Of a stretch of 42,697 bases of DNA, positions 21,081 through 30,079 are shown piece by piece; within the stretch, counting starts at the first letter, position 1, and each line of letters opens with the position of its first letter. The position numbers were made by a program, and so were the translations under genes. Under the pieces are notes generated by a model. It did no database searches. It was not told where the DNA came from and was given only the letters and a program-made list of their open reading frames with translations. Origin of the DNA: a virus; the IMG/VR virus record IMGVR_UViG_3300047357_001545, positions 1 through 42,697 of that record. One strand, 5' to 3'.

Positions 21081-21634
21081 CTATTTTAGTTCTAGCTCTC
21101 TCGCTGAGCTTCCAATGTATGCTTAATAGCTTAGAGGTCGCGTCGCGAGTTGAGATCAAGAGAGATTGGTCTCATGTTACAACTTCCTCTGCAAGCAAGA
21201 AACACTTGAGGAAGCTCTTAACTCATGCTTGGGGGGAGGAAGGCCCTGACAGTAGGGTCTTTGCCCTGTCTTGGTTAGAGTCTCGCCTGAGACCTGTTAG
21301 GACGGGGGATAGGGGGAAAGCCTGTGGTGTATTCCAGATACATGCTAGGTACAGTTACCCTTTGTTTAGGCGAAAGAGAGGGTTTAATGGCTGGGAAGAG
21401 AAGGCGGAAGAATCTAAACCTCTAATCCAGAGAGAGTGCCGCAAGCTTTTTAACCTTAAATATAGTGTGGACACAATGAGGAGGCTCTTGTCTATGATGG
21501 ACAAGAGAGACCTTCATGCGTGCCACCATAACTCAGGCTTTTATGGTAAATGCAATACATGGTATAAAGAGAGAGCGTCTTTCTGGATCTCTTTCTTCTC
21601 TATCTCAAAATGGATGTGTGAAAAAGGAGAGTAG
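21077..21634 (+). CDS. Lytic-transglycosylase-like exported protein
   Basis: 185 aa. Signal peptide MTILVLALSLSFQCMLNS, then FALSWLESRLRPV (catalytic Glu) followed by GDRGKACGVFQIHARYS, the SLT/lysozyme-fold GxFQI motif, and a C-terminal ACHHNSGFYGKCNTWY segment. It is the second such enzyme in the window and probably a peptidoglycan hydrolase. Confidence 0.7.
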   Translation: MTILVLALSLSFQCMLNSLEVASRVEIKRDWSHVTTSSASKKHLRKLLTHAWGEEGPDSRVFALSWLESRLRPVRTGDRGKACGVFQIHARYSYPLFRRKRGFNGWEEKAEESKPLIQRECRKLFNLKYSVDTMRRLLSMMDKRDLHACHHNSGFYGKCNTWYKERASFWISFFSISKWMCEKGE

Positions 21635-21636
21635 AC

Positions 21637-21822
21637 ATGGGAATGATCAAGACAGGTAATCCAACCCCCACCGCACCTACAGAGCTGATCCAAGGCTACA
21701 TTGATGGTATCGCAGGTAAGGATGCGACGAGCGATAACGCAGTTTATAAGAGTGGCTATGATCTCGCCATTCTAGTCAAAGAAGGCAAAGCAGACCCTCC
21801 TATGTGGGGTTTGAATGTCTGA
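21637..21822 (+). CDS. Hypothetical protein, 61 aa
   Basis: AAGGAG precedes the ATG. MIKTGNPTPTAPTELIQGYIDGIAGKD with a small alpha-helical tail. No family recognised. Overlaps the primase start by 8 bp. Confidence 0.55.
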   Translation: MGMIKTGNPTPTAPTELIQGYIDGIAGKDATSDNAVYKSGYDLAILVKEGKADPPMWGLNV

Positions 21823-22477
21823 TTGGGTTCAAGCGGGGTTAAGACCTCCTCTAGAGAAGTACTCTGGATATTTAGCCTCAAGGGGTGTAGACTCTAACTC
21901 TAAGGTTAGATTTCATTCGTGGAGTCCTGTCTCCTCTGGCTGTTCGAGGTTCAACAGTATGTATGGGGACACAGGCTACAAGATCAAAGATCACTTGGTC
22001 ATACCGATCACTTCACCTAGAGGGGCTATAATCGGTCTTGAGCTGAGACAAGTCCTACCTAATGGAGAGAAGAGAGTGTCTCAGTATCGGACACTCTCCG
22101 CTCAGTGGAACCCTTACTTCTTAGGGTCTCCTGAGGCCTTCTCTTCTTTACACGAAGGTGGTGATCTCTGGATCACAGAAGGTGTCTTTGATAAGATAGC
22201 TCTAGATCGAGTCGTACCTACGGGAGATGCCGTTGTTTGCACTTTGAGAGCAGGCATGGATCAGTTGTCCATTGACATGATCCACAGGTACTACAAACGG
22301 AGTTCTACTCTCTACATCTGTTACGACAATGACGAGACAGGTGTCAAGAAGTCAAAGTGGCTCAAGTATGAGTTTGAGAAGAGAGGGATGAAATCCGCCA
22401 TCTGGAAATATCGAGGGAAAGATCCTGGAGAGGTATTCAAAGAAGGCGGAGATCAACTCTTAAGGAGGCTTTTCTGA
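21815..22477 (+). CDS. DnaG-type primase (TOPRIM core)
   Basis: 220 aa. HLVIPITSPRGAIIGLELR is the DnaG N-terminal core strand; LWITEGVFDKIAL carries the TOPRIM Glu; TLYICYDNDETGVKKSK carries the DxD metal site; GKDPGEVF follows. The zinc-binding domain and helicase-binding C-terminus are absent, so it is a minimal primase. It would prime for the phage helicase and polymerase genes further on. A helicase-loader-like gene and DnaB-like gene are also present. Confidence 0.85.
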   Translation: MSDWVQAGLRPPLEKYSGYLASRGVDSNSKVRFHSWSPVSSGCSRFNSMYGDTGYKIKDHLVIPITSPRGAIIGLELRQVLPNGEKRVSQYRTLSAQWNPYFLGSPEAFSSLHEGGDLWITEGVFDKIALDRVVPTGDAVVCTLRAGMDQLSIDMIHRYYKRSSTLYICYDNDETGVKKSKWLKYEFEKRGMKSAIWKYRGKDPGEVFKEGGDQLLRRLF

Positions 22478-23069
22478 GCCTCTTTACGTCTTGAGGTCTT
22501 GCCTTTGAGGAGAAGAGCCTCTTCATCTTCTCCCAGCCTTTGAGGTCGAAGAGTACAATCACCAAGACCATCGCGACGATAAATATTTTGATCAGCATGA
22601 AGGCTAAGGCCGCGAGGCCGAATCCTGGTATGCTTTTAGCCACCGCGTACAGCAGTCCGTAAACAATAGCGGCACTGATTATATCCGCCGTATATACAAT
22701 ACCTGCTTGCTTGTCTAGGCTCTTCTCGAACCTAGACTCCCAAGTGTCGGAAAGGTACTCTACGCGGTCTTTAAAGGAGTTCTTCTTGTCGAGCTCGTTC
22801 TTAACCTCTTTTTCCATCAAGGTGCGAGGGGTTTTCGCTCTCTCTACCCACTTGCTGATCTCTTTAGGGTTTTTTACACCCTGATCAACAAAAGCCTCTC
22901 TGATATTGGAGAGGCTTTTTTTATTTTTTCTTCGAGTTCCGAGAACCCAACTTTCTAGCTCGTCAAACTTGTTCGCGAGCCAACTCTTGTCTGAAGCGGT
23001 TAAGGTCCTAGAAGCCTGTCTCTCTAGCTGGGCTATCCTTCTCTCTATTCTTAGAATTTGCTTTTCCAT
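22437..23069 (-). CDS. Coiled-coil protein with two membrane helices, 210 aa
   Basis: N-terminal coiled coil (QILRIERRIAQLERQAS), a charged middle, then two membrane helices (TADIISAAIVYGLLYAVAK and LAALAFMLIKIFIVAMVLVIVLF) and a basic tail. AAAGG precedes the ATG. Unknown function; overlaps the primase end by 41 bp on the other strand and the preceding pentapeptide gene by 19 bp. Confidence 0.65.
   Translation of the reverse strand: MEKQILRIERRIAQLERQASRTLTASDKSWLANKFDELESWVLGTRRKNKKSLSNIREAFVDQGVKNPKEISKWVERAKTPRTLMEKEVKNELDKKNSFKDRVEYLSDTWESRFEKSLDKQAGIVYTADIISAAIVYGLLYAVAKSIPGFGLAALAFMLIKIFIVAMVLVIVLFDLKGWEKMKRLFSSKARPQDVKRLRKASLRVDLRLL
22465..22486 (+). terminator. Short hairpin at the primase end
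   Basis: GAGGCT and AGCCTC pair around TTTCTG, followed by only TTT. A weak terminator candidate. Confidence 0.35.
22890..22929 (+). terminator. Strong terminator shape inside the opposite-strand coding region
   Basis: AAAGCCTCTC and GAGAGGCTTT pair perfectly around 8 bases and are followed on the plus strand by a long T-run and ATTTTTT. It sits within the minus-strand membrane-protein gene (around its KKNKKSLSNIREAF codons). It would stop plus-strand read-through from primase. Confidence 0.6.
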
Positions 23070-23971
23070 TTTCTGCGTACCTTTCTTACTGTATCTTTCA
23101 GGTTATATCTCAACTTTTGCTTTAGGTCACTTTTTTCTAGGGCTTTTTGGAGCATTCTTTCAATCTTCAGCCCATAGAACACCATATAGTCTTCTCTGTT
23201 CACGTACTTATCTAGGTTCTTGAACACTCTATCAAGGTCTTTTTTACTTGGGGTCTCAGCATTCACGACCCTCTCTATATAATTTAAACCCGTGCATATT
23301 TTTCTTATGTGTATAGGTGCTTTTGTGAAGTCGTCTACCTGAGCTCCCTTGAAAAAAGCACCCTGTGCCTTTGAGGAACTGAGATCAACGCCTCTGAGAT
23401 CAGCATCTGTAAAATTGGCCTCTTTTAATGAAGCTTCAAAGAAAGAACATTTTCTAAGGTCGCAGCCTTGAAAGTCTGCTATATTCAAGGTCGCTTTTGA
23501 GAAGTTGTTTTTCCCCTGAAAATTGACTCCTTTAAATATCGCACCTTTGAGATTCGCATCCTTGAAGGTGCATTCTCTTATAGTCGAGTTCTCAAAGCTT
23601 GCCCAATTAAGAGAAGACAGAGAGAAATTCACATCATCTAGAGTTTTCGACTCTACAAACGCTTGCTGGAAGGAGACACTTGACAAATCAAGACCTTTAT
23701 ACACGTCTGTCTCTGAGAAGTCCCCTGTGGTCTTAACATAACTCTCAAGGACTCTCTTGTTCCCTTTTGAGATGTTTTTCTTCTGGAGACTTCGCACATA
23801 CTCTTTCCTCTCTTCTCGGTACTTAGCTTTAGCGAGGTCTTTCCCTTTGGGGCAGAGGTCTCTATAGAGTTGAACCCTTCTATTGGTAGTGGGGTCAAAG
23901 AAGCCCCCTCCGTTTTCTTGGAGGTCTATCCAATCGCTGAAGTCTATCTTATAGGCGGATCTAAACATCAT
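23051..23971 (-). CDS. Third pentapeptide-repeat protein, 306 aa
   Basis: TAGGAGAG precedes ATGATG. The first ~90 residues are non-repetitive. Repeats run ~90-215 (ANLKGAIFKGVNFQG, ADFQGCDLRKCSFFEASLKEANFTDADLRGVDL). The C-terminus is a charged helical domain (RVFKNLDKYVNREDYMVFYGLKIERMLQKAL). The repeat block is shorter than in the other two copies. Role unknown. Confidence 0.88.
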   Translation of the reverse strand: MMFRSAYKIDFSDWIDLQENGGGFFDPTTNRRVQLYRDLCPKGKDLAKAKYREERKEYVRSLQKKNISKGNKRVLESYVKTTGDFSETDVYKGLDLSSVSFQQAFVESKTLDDVNFSLSSLNWASFENSTIRECTFKDANLKGAIFKGVNFQGKNNFSKATLNIADFQGCDLRKCSFFEASLKEANFTDADLRGVDLSSSKAQGAFFKGAQVDDFTKAPIHIRKICTGLNYIERVVNAETPSKKDLDRVFKNLDKYVNREDYMVFYGLKIERMLQKALEKSDLKQKLRYNLKDTVRKVRRKWKSKF

Positions 23972-24054
23972 TCTCTCCTAGTTTTTTTATAGTCGCTCAA
24001 TAAAAGCATTATAACATAACGACCTCACGGACTATATTATTAGGAGAAGAGCAT

Positions 24055-26025
24055 ATGTCTTCCAGCAAGAGTGCTTTGGAGAGAACAATCTCCACATACA
24101 ATAAAGGGAGTCGGGTGATCCGCTCCTCTGACTACGAGTTGACCTTGATCTCTGACGAGAACCCTAGTCTTCGACTAGAGTCCAACTCGGGTATTCTTGA
24201 AGGGGGGTTTATCACACTTGAGTCGGGAAGTTCATCTGGAGCGGGCGGTGGTGGGATTTCCCTTCTTACGGGAACTACAGACCAAACGCTAACCTATCGC
24301 TCAGGAGATTTGAGCCTAAAAACGGGAGACTCAAGTCTGTCAGGTTATGTTTGGATTCAATCGGGCGACTTTCCGAACGCCGATTATTCTGAACCCTCGT
24401 TTGGAGAGGTGCATGTAGTAAGTAAGCGAGGACTTAGTCTAAGATCAGGGGGTGATATTGTCTTGAGTCCTATGCCTTATAACACTTATTCTTCAACATC
24501 AGGAGGTAGTGTGACAATCGCGGGTCAGGGCGACACCCTCGGTTCAAACCCAGGCCTTGTCAGGGTACAGGGCGGAGATCAGGCGGTTAATGGAAGCAAC
24601 TCAAGCAGGGCAGGTGCTGTGTATATAGATGGGGGTAAGTCTAACTCAGGCGTTGAAGGCTCTGATACTTGGGGGGGAGACATCTTCTTGACCTCATACG
24701 GTTATGGGAGCATCGAGAGTGACGCTAACTCGTTGTATTTTCTGGCGAGAGGTGTTTACTCGGTAAGCACGACAACAAGAGACTCAAATGACGACTCGGC
24801 TTTCATTTACCTAAGTACGGGGGATGGTGCGGATGGTACTAGTACGTCAGGGGATATTTCGATCAAGACAGGGTCTGTCACAGGCACACCGACCTCTTCA
24901 GAGACTTCTGACAGCGGTGACGTTGTAGTTCAAACAAGTGGTTCTTACGACGGGGTTGTAGGCTCAATTACGCTGACAACAGGGTCTAGTGTGGAGGGCG
25001 TGGTAGGAGACATAGAGATCACAACAGGGGACTTAACCTCCAGCACAGGTACAGCGGGGTCTGTAAACCTACAGGGTGGCACAGGTAGTAATAATGCCCC
25101 TGCTGGCTCGGTTAATATAATTGGAGGGGGTGTCACCTCTGTGGATTGGGTTGAGGAAGCGGGTTCGGCGTTTTCGGCGGGTGACGTGACTCTTTCAGGG
25201 GGTGATGTTGACTCTGTAGATGGGCTTTTGGCTTTTCCTTCAAGGAGCTTCGGGGGGTCGATCTTTCTTAAGGGGGGTGATGGCGGTGTTGCGACAAACG
25301 GGGCTGTGTCTCGAAAGGGGAGTGTGCATGTTTCAGACGCACACACTTTTAATGTGACCACAGACGAAGGTAGTTACTTTAATGCGGGGTCTACTTTTTC
25401 GGTGGACTCTCCTCAGATCGTCCTTAAAGACATCTCTATTTCAGGTAATCAAATATCCGCTCTGAGCGGAGCTAACGTTCACTTAGATCCTGATGGGGAG
25501 GTGGAGATTAGCAGTGCCTCAGCACAAGCGGGGGCAGAGAACCTTCTCCTAGCTCTCGGTTCGGATTCTATCTTAAAGACACTAGGTATCAGTCTACTAG
25601 GCACGGGAACTGTTTCGTTCACGATCCCTTCTGGCTACCACGTTCATTATATACCTCTATTCTTCTTTTCCTCAATCACTTACAATGACTCCTTAAATGA
25701 CATACCGATAGGTGCTAGCACTAACGAACAAGACCTCCTTTATGCCACAGTGACTGAGACTTACACGGGGGTGTCGCCTCTTTCCTCAGGCGTTCTGAGC
25801 TACCCTAACCTCAAAGTCTTAGCGACAGTTAACTCGGACTCAAACCTTCTTGAGGTAGAGTCTTGCTCTCAATTGGTCACAACACCTCTTCAGTTTTCTC
25901 CTAATATCTACTACCTAGAACTTAGGTATGTAAAAGCGGGGGCACATTCGGCTACAGATGGCCTTTCGAACAAGAGCGTAGGCACCGATATCAATGTTAA
26001 AATACACTACCTTGTTTTTGCTTAG
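24055..26025 (+). CDS. Gly/Ser/Thr-rich repetitive fibre-like protein, 656 aa
   Basis: AGGAGAAG precedes the ATG. The body is built of beta-strand repeats with S/T-G-D turns (SGDLSLKTGD, GSVNIIGGGV, GDIEITTGDL), the look of a beta-helical adhesin or tail-fibre shaft. The last ~190 residues are a different, less repetitive domain (DPDGEVEISSASAQAG ... VHYIPLFFFSSITYND ... VKIHYLVFA), probably a receptor-binding or trimer end. Fibre assignment is by architecture only. Confidence 0.6.
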   Translation: MSSSKSALERTISTYNKGSRVIRSSDYELTLISDENPSLRLESNSGILEGGFITLESGSSSGAGGGGISLLTGTTDQTLTYRSGDLSLKTGDSSLSGYVWIQSGDFPNADYSEPSFGEVHVVSKRGLSLRSGGDIVLSPMPYNTYSSTSGGSVTIAGQGDTLGSNPGLVRVQGGDQAVNGSNSSRAGAVYIDGGKSNSGVEGSDTWGGDIFLTSYGYGSIESDANSLYFLARGVYSVSTTTRDSNDDSAFIYLSTGDGADGTSTSGDISIKTGSVTGTPTSSETSDSGDVVVQTSGSYDGVVGSITLTTGSSVEGVVGDIEITTGDLTSSTGTAGSVNLQGGTGSNNAPAGSVNIIGGGVTSVDWVEEAGSAFSAGDVTLSGGDVDSVDGLLAFPSRSFGGSIFLKGGDGGVATNGAVSRKGSVHVSDAHTFNVTTDEGSYFNAGSTFSVDSPQIVLKDISISGNQISALSGANVHLDPDGEVEISSASAQAGAENLLLALGSDSILKTLGISLLGTGTVSFTIPSGYHVHYIPLFFFSSITYNDSLNDIPIGASTNEQDLLYATVTETYTGVSPLSSGVLSYPNLKVLATVNSDSNLLEVESCSQLVTTPLQFSPNIYYLELRYVKAGAHSATDGLSNKSVGTDINVKIHYLVFA

Positions 26026-26066
26026 TCTGTTTATAGGCCCCCTATAGGAAAAAAAGGAGATTGGCC

Positions 26067-27359
26067 ATGATTCATCATGAAGTCAGACGTGTGGGTAAAC
26101 ATTCTTTCTTAGACCTCTATGCCTCCAGCACTGTACTAGGTTTCATAAACAGGCTTGCTGAAAAGTGTGGTGTTTACGGTGGGGAGTTTATCATTGACCG
26201 AAAAGGCTTGACCGTAGGTAGAACCTATTTCAAGTTCAAAAGTACTAGGTACGGAGGCCTCCTTAACGTAGCCCCTATGGGGTTCTTGAAGTTGGTCGAG
26301 GGCAAGAGATTCAACACTCGCTTAGCGGGCTTCCAGAGTCAATTCCCTAGCCTCCGCTATGAAGGCATACTTTCAAAGTATACTAAGGTAGACTTTAAAG
26401 TAAGGTCTCAGGGCGACGCGGAATATCTCGACATCTATGCTCATCCTCAAGTCATTGCCTATGTTGATAACGTAGCCAAATCTGACGACGTGAGCCAAGG
26501 TGATTATTTAAAGGATTCTCAAGGTTCTATAACAGGGAGATCTTACTACACGCTATCAAGACACAAGTGTGTTAAGTGGAGCAATCCCTTTGACGACAAT
26601 GATGAGAATGAGACTTGGGATCGCGGCGAATGTCTCGAATATGAGACCCGAGTGTATGCCCCTAAAAAATTCGCACGCAAGATGAAGTCTGTATTAGTCC
26701 CTGCTAACATTATGAAGCTACCTAAGATCAAGGGAGAGATTAAAGAACTCAAGAAGGTCAAAGACTCTGAAGGCAAGAGGTCTAACTCAATCCTTATATG
26801 TGTTCAGGACTTAGATGCTTTGGTCGAGAGGAATAATGACATCAACCCTCAATCTCTAAGGCCCAAAGACTACAATATTGCTTGGGTGTCTGTCGGCAGG
26901 CTTCTTGGAGCGGCTCACAGGCTGAAGGAGGACTTACTCGCAGAGGTAAAGAGACCTCTTCCTCCTTTTGCTCTTGAGGGGACAAAACTCTATGAGAGTT
27001 TTAAGGGTATTCCTTGGCTCGGCAAAAAACTTAAGATGCTCAAGGGTGTGAACCTTTTCCCCACTCTAGCTTTCGAGCTAGACAGTGTCATAAGGTCTTT
27101 GGAGAAGAAGAGGAACTTTCTTACCTCTATGTTGTATTTGACAGAGGCAGATAAAGCCCTCTTCGATGTTGTGCGAGACAAGAGACTGAGTAAGGAAGAC
27201 CGAGACAGAAAGGTAGTTAAAATCCAAAACGACCTAAAGAAGAACTTGAAGCACTTTTTCCAGAGAGACCCGAAAAAAAGCTTCGGTCTTACTATGAGCA
27301 GGGTTCTCTTTCAGAAGTACGACATACTCAGAGAAAAGTATTTTACAGAGGGTCGCTAA
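26067..27359 (+). CDS. Hypothetical protein, 430 aa
   Basis: AAGGAGA and ATG at 26067 decide the start. It has two similar N-terminal units (HSFLDLYASSTVLGFINRLAEK and EYLDIYAHPQVIAYVDNVAKS, each followed by G-R-T/S-Y-Y/F). The C-terminal ~200 residues are helical and basic. It follows the fibre-like gene, so it may be structural. No family recognised. Confidence 0.6.
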   Translation: MIHHEVRRVGKHSFLDLYASSTVLGFINRLAEKCGVYGGEFIIDRKGLTVGRTYFKFKSTRYGGLLNVAPMGFLKLVEGKRFNTRLAGFQSQFPSLRYEGILSKYTKVDFKVRSQGDAEYLDIYAHPQVIAYVDNVAKSDDVSQGDYLKDSQGSITGRSYYTLSRHKCVKWSNPFDDNDENETWDRGECLEYETRVYAPKKFARKMKSVLVPANIMKLPKIKGEIKELKKVKDSEGKRSNSILICVQDLDALVERNNDINPQSLRPKDYNIAWVSVGRLLGAAHRLKEDLLAEVKRPLPPFALEGTKLYESFKGIPWLGKKLKMLKGVNLFPTLAFELDSVIRSLEKKRNFLTSMLYLTEADKALFDVVRDKRLSKEDRDRKVVKIQNDLKKNLKHFFQRDPKKSFGLTMSRVLFQKYDILREKYFTEGR

Positions 27360-27401
27360 TTAGGAGAGAAATTGGAGCGTAAGCTTGAATGTTGGGTTTC
27401 T

Positions 27402-27698
27402 TTAGTGTTTGACCCACCACTCATCAAAAGCCCCCCACTCGATCTCTTCGTAATATTTGTTGGGGATACTGCCTACACAGTCATATGTGAACCACTCCCC
27501 GTTTTGTCTGACTCTGAATTGCCTGAGTCTTTCGTGGAGACCTCTCTCTTCTGACCCCTTATCTTTGAACACGGCGACCAACTTCAGCTTGTTCGGACTG
27601 CCTGTCTGGAGCTGTTTTAGTCTCTTTTCAGGGTTCTTCGATCTTCCGATCTTGATCATTCCCGTATTCGCAGACTGAATGAAGTAGAGGTCACTCAT
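27402..27698 (-). CDS. T5orf172 / GIY-YIG-superfamily protein, 98 aa
   Basis: LYFIQSANTGMIKIGRSKNPEKRLKQLQTGSP matches the T5orf172/MUG113 branch of the GIY-YIG fold (YfIQ... iKIGrS.np..RL..Lqtg). LHERL and GEWF follow. The catalytic pattern is the reduced one typical of this branch. GGGGAG precedes the ATG, which overlaps the helicase stop. Confidence 0.75.
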   Translation of the reverse strand: MSDLYFIQSANTGMIKIGRSKNPEKRLKQLQTGSPNKLKLVAVFKDKGSEERGLHERLRQFRVRQNGEWFTYDCVGSIPNKYYEEIEWGAFDEWWVKH

Positions 27699-29212
27699 TG
27701 TAACTCCCCATCTAAAATCTTATCTAGGGCATCTCCTTTCGGGGCTTGTTTTGGCCTAGCGGAAGATTGAAACTGCAACGGCATATCTAAAGTTCTTCCC
27801 GCAGGCCAATTGATCTGAGCTTCAAAGTTCTCGAAAGGAGCTTGATCTCTAGACTTCAGGCATTGGTAGAGAACCTGAGACTTCTCCCTCTGGTCATCAC
27901 CGAACCAAGAGCAGATAACTACGTCCGCAGACCTCTCCGCCTCATTTGCATAAGACAAGTGAGTTAGATTGTACTTCCCACCATTCTTTTCCGCCGCCTT
28001 AAATCCTTCACGACTGATTTGGAATAGGCAAAGAACGGGTATGCCTTCTCCTCGGTTGAAACCTAGAGACATCTTTTTTAAGTCTCGTATCACCTCATTC
28101 AGACGCTCTGTAGTAGAAGCAACCCACCTTCTTGAGGAGACGAGTAGGGCATGGTCTACCACAAGCATTTTGAAAGGTTCTGATTGTGCTATGGCCTCTG
28201 CTCTAGTTCTGATGTCTTCGACAGTGGTGTCCATTACATTAGGGTCAGCTACTTCAAACCGAAGTGACCCGTACTTTCCTTCTTTTACGCCATCGTGAAG
28301 GTCTTTGGTGACTTCTTTGAGGAACTCAACCTCATCTTCAGAAAGTGTCCCTTCCCTGATCTTTTTTGGGTCTATACAGGCATCTGTCTGACCTGCTTGG
28401 AGTCCTAATGCTATCCTCTTTGCTCTAAACTTAGGGTGCATAGAGTGATACACATAGATCATTCTCCGACATTGGGGGTAGTGCATCTCTAGGGAGAAGT
28501 AGAGCGTACTTGTCCCTCCATATATTGCTTGGTTGTATGCCCAATTAAGTGAGGTCGTAGACTTAAGGTGTCCTGTGTAAGCCGCGAGGATGTAGAGTTC
28601 TTTCTTTTTGAATCCTCCGAGAGCGTTGTCGATCACCGAGTGTCCTGTGATAGGTCTAACATCTAGCTCTCGGTGTTTAGCTTTCTCGAATTCCTCCCAG
28701 AAGTCCTCTTCGTCCACCATCGCGTCCCCTCCGATTCTTGAACCGAAGGTCGGGGTATTGATCTTTGAGATCTGAGTAAGGAGGTGATTGCTCGCATCTC
28801 TGGCACCCTTAAGGAGCTTCTTTATTCTCCCGTCTTTGACTTCAAGGCCAGACCTTGCGATGGTCTTAGCATCCGAGAGAGCTGAAGCAAGAGACATAAC
28901 CCGTGCCTCTTCTACGGTCTTCTCGATGAGTGAGATGAAGTCGCCTCTGTAAGACACACTCTTAGTGCTGATTTGTTGAATGCGATCAGCCTCATCAAAG
29001 TTTTGACCTTGCTCGAAATGGTCGTGGATGCTCTTCAGATTTGGGAGGTGTCCGTGTCTCTGGGTGAACTCGCGGATATACTCATAGATGTTTACCTCTG
29101 AAGGTATATCAAACTTGAAGATTGACTCTCTCAGAGCGAGGTAGTTCTGATACATCAAGTTAGTGTCGTCTCCGCTTGATGTAGATGGGATAATGCTTCT
29201 CAGTAGACTCAT
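27695..29212 (-). CDS. DnaB-like replicative helicase, 505 aa
   Basis: The RecA-fold helicase domain starts ~residue 180: ITGHSVIDNALGGFKKKELYILAAYTGHLKST (Walker A variant, TGHLKST), TLYFSLEMHYPQC (motif H1a), LVVDHALL (Walker B), LCLFQISREG and HLSYANEAERSADVVI (motifs H3/H4). The N-terminal ~170 residues are a helical domain that would contact primase/loader. It would unwind DNA at the phage fork. ATGA overlaps with genes on both sides. Confidence 0.88.
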   Translation of the reverse strand: MSLLRSIIPSTSSGDDTNLMYQNYLALRESIFKFDIPSEVNIYEYIREFTQRHGHLPNLKSIHDHFEQGQNFDEADRIQQISTKSVSYRGDFISLIEKTVEEARVMSLASALSDAKTIARSGLEVKDGRIKKLLKGARDASNHLLTQISKINTPTFGSRIGGDAMVDEEDFWEEFEKAKHRELDVRPITGHSVIDNALGGFKKKELYILAAYTGHLKSTTSLNWAYNQAIYGGTSTLYFSLEMHYPQCRRMIYVYHSMHPKFRAKRIALGLQAGQTDACIDPKKIREGTLSEDEVEFLKEVTKDLHDGVKEGKYGSLRFEVADPNVMDTTVEDIRTRAEAIAQSEPFKMLVVDHALLVSSRRWVASTTERLNEVIRDLKKMSLGFNRGEGIPVLCLFQISREGFKAAEKNGGKYNLTHLSYANEAERSADVVICSWFGDDQREKSQVLYQCLKSRDQAPFENFEAQINWPAGRTLDMPLQFQSSARPKQAPKGDALDKILDGELQ

Positions 29213-29907
29213 AATTTAATCCTCTTGTGTGATCCGATATTCGAGGTCACTTTTCCTGTTTCTGTGGCATTGCTTCTCCTCATGACTTTGGTCTCAATCC
29301 TGACTCTAGACCATCCTTGAATCATTTCCTGAAGGGTAGAACTCCAGCTTAAGTGACCCTCCTCAAGGGGCTTGGTCGGCTCTTCTACGAGCCATGTTGC
29401 CCTGTTGAGGTGTTCTCTCATCTCAATCGTCTCGACAAGCACCTCTGGCATCGCGGAGTTGCGAGCCATCTTAGTGCCGAGTCTCACAATAAGTAAATGG
29501 GGAGACTCAGCAAGATCCTCTAAGCTATATACTTTAAGGTGTCTTTGGAAGTCAGGGTCTGCCACCGCAAGGCCTTGAGCATGAAGACCGCCCAACCATG
29601 CACTCATGAGCGTGTGGTCTCCTACCACTTTCATAAAGAGGCTTGGGTTTTTGGTGTTAGCGAAGGCTGTTCTCAAGTGTACCCTTAACATATCTCGGTC
29701 TGAGGAGATGAGGAGATTCTGTCTGTCCTTTCCGTCTAGGAGAGAAGACTCCTTCACAGGAACAAGCCCTAAGTTTGACCAAGCCTTCTCCGCCTGCACT
29801 TTCAATGCTTTGTTCAGAACACACTCGCATTGGATTGCTCTCGGCATACCATTAAAGCCGTCGTCTACTTGTATATATCCGAACCCATTACATTTCTCAC
29901 ATATCAT
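29209..29907 (-). CDS. Zinc-binding helicase-loader-like protein, 232 aa
   Basis: AGGAGA fixes ATG at 29907. It begins MICEKCNGFGYIQ ... CEC, a CxxC...CxC zinc site; a DnaC-like plan follows (NLLISSDRDMLRVHLRTAF, FMKVVGDHTLMSAWLGG, LVEEP, ETVEMREHLNRATWLV). Walker A cannot be seen, so it may be a degenerate loader. The position directly before the helicase gene supports this. Confidence 0.5.
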   Translation of the reverse strand: MICEKCNGFGYIQVDDGFNGMPRAIQCECVLNKALKVQAEKAWSNLGLVPVKESSLLDGKDRQNLLISSDRDMLRVHLRTAFANTKNPSLFMKVVGDHTLMSAWLGGLHAQGLAVADPDFQRHLKVYSLEDLAESPHLLIVRLGTKMARNSAMPEVLVETIEMREHLNRATWLVEEPTKPLEEGHLSWSSTLQEMIQGWSRVRIETKVMRRSNATETGKVTSNIGSHKRIKL

Positions 29908-29972
29908 TAATTTTTCTCCTGTCTTGTATTCCTCTATATTATAATAAAGGGACGCGAGACAGAGGGAATAAA

Positions 29973-30047
29973 ATGACATATGCGAAACTTAGAGAGTGCG
30001 GGCTTTGCTTAGGTGTGCCTCCCTTCAACTGTAAACTATATATTTAA
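29973..30047 (+). CDS. 24-aa cysteine-containing peptide (possible)
   Basis: AGAGGG eight bases before ATG at 29973. Sequence contains ECGLC and FNCK. It is the leader of the RecD-like gene, starting between the divergent loader and that gene. It could be a small zinc peptide or leader peptide. Not supported by any homologue I know. Confidence 0.35.
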   Translation: MTYAKLRECGLCLGVPPFNCKLYI

Positions 30048-30079
30048 CGAGTTAAGAAAACACTACAAAGGGATAACTA

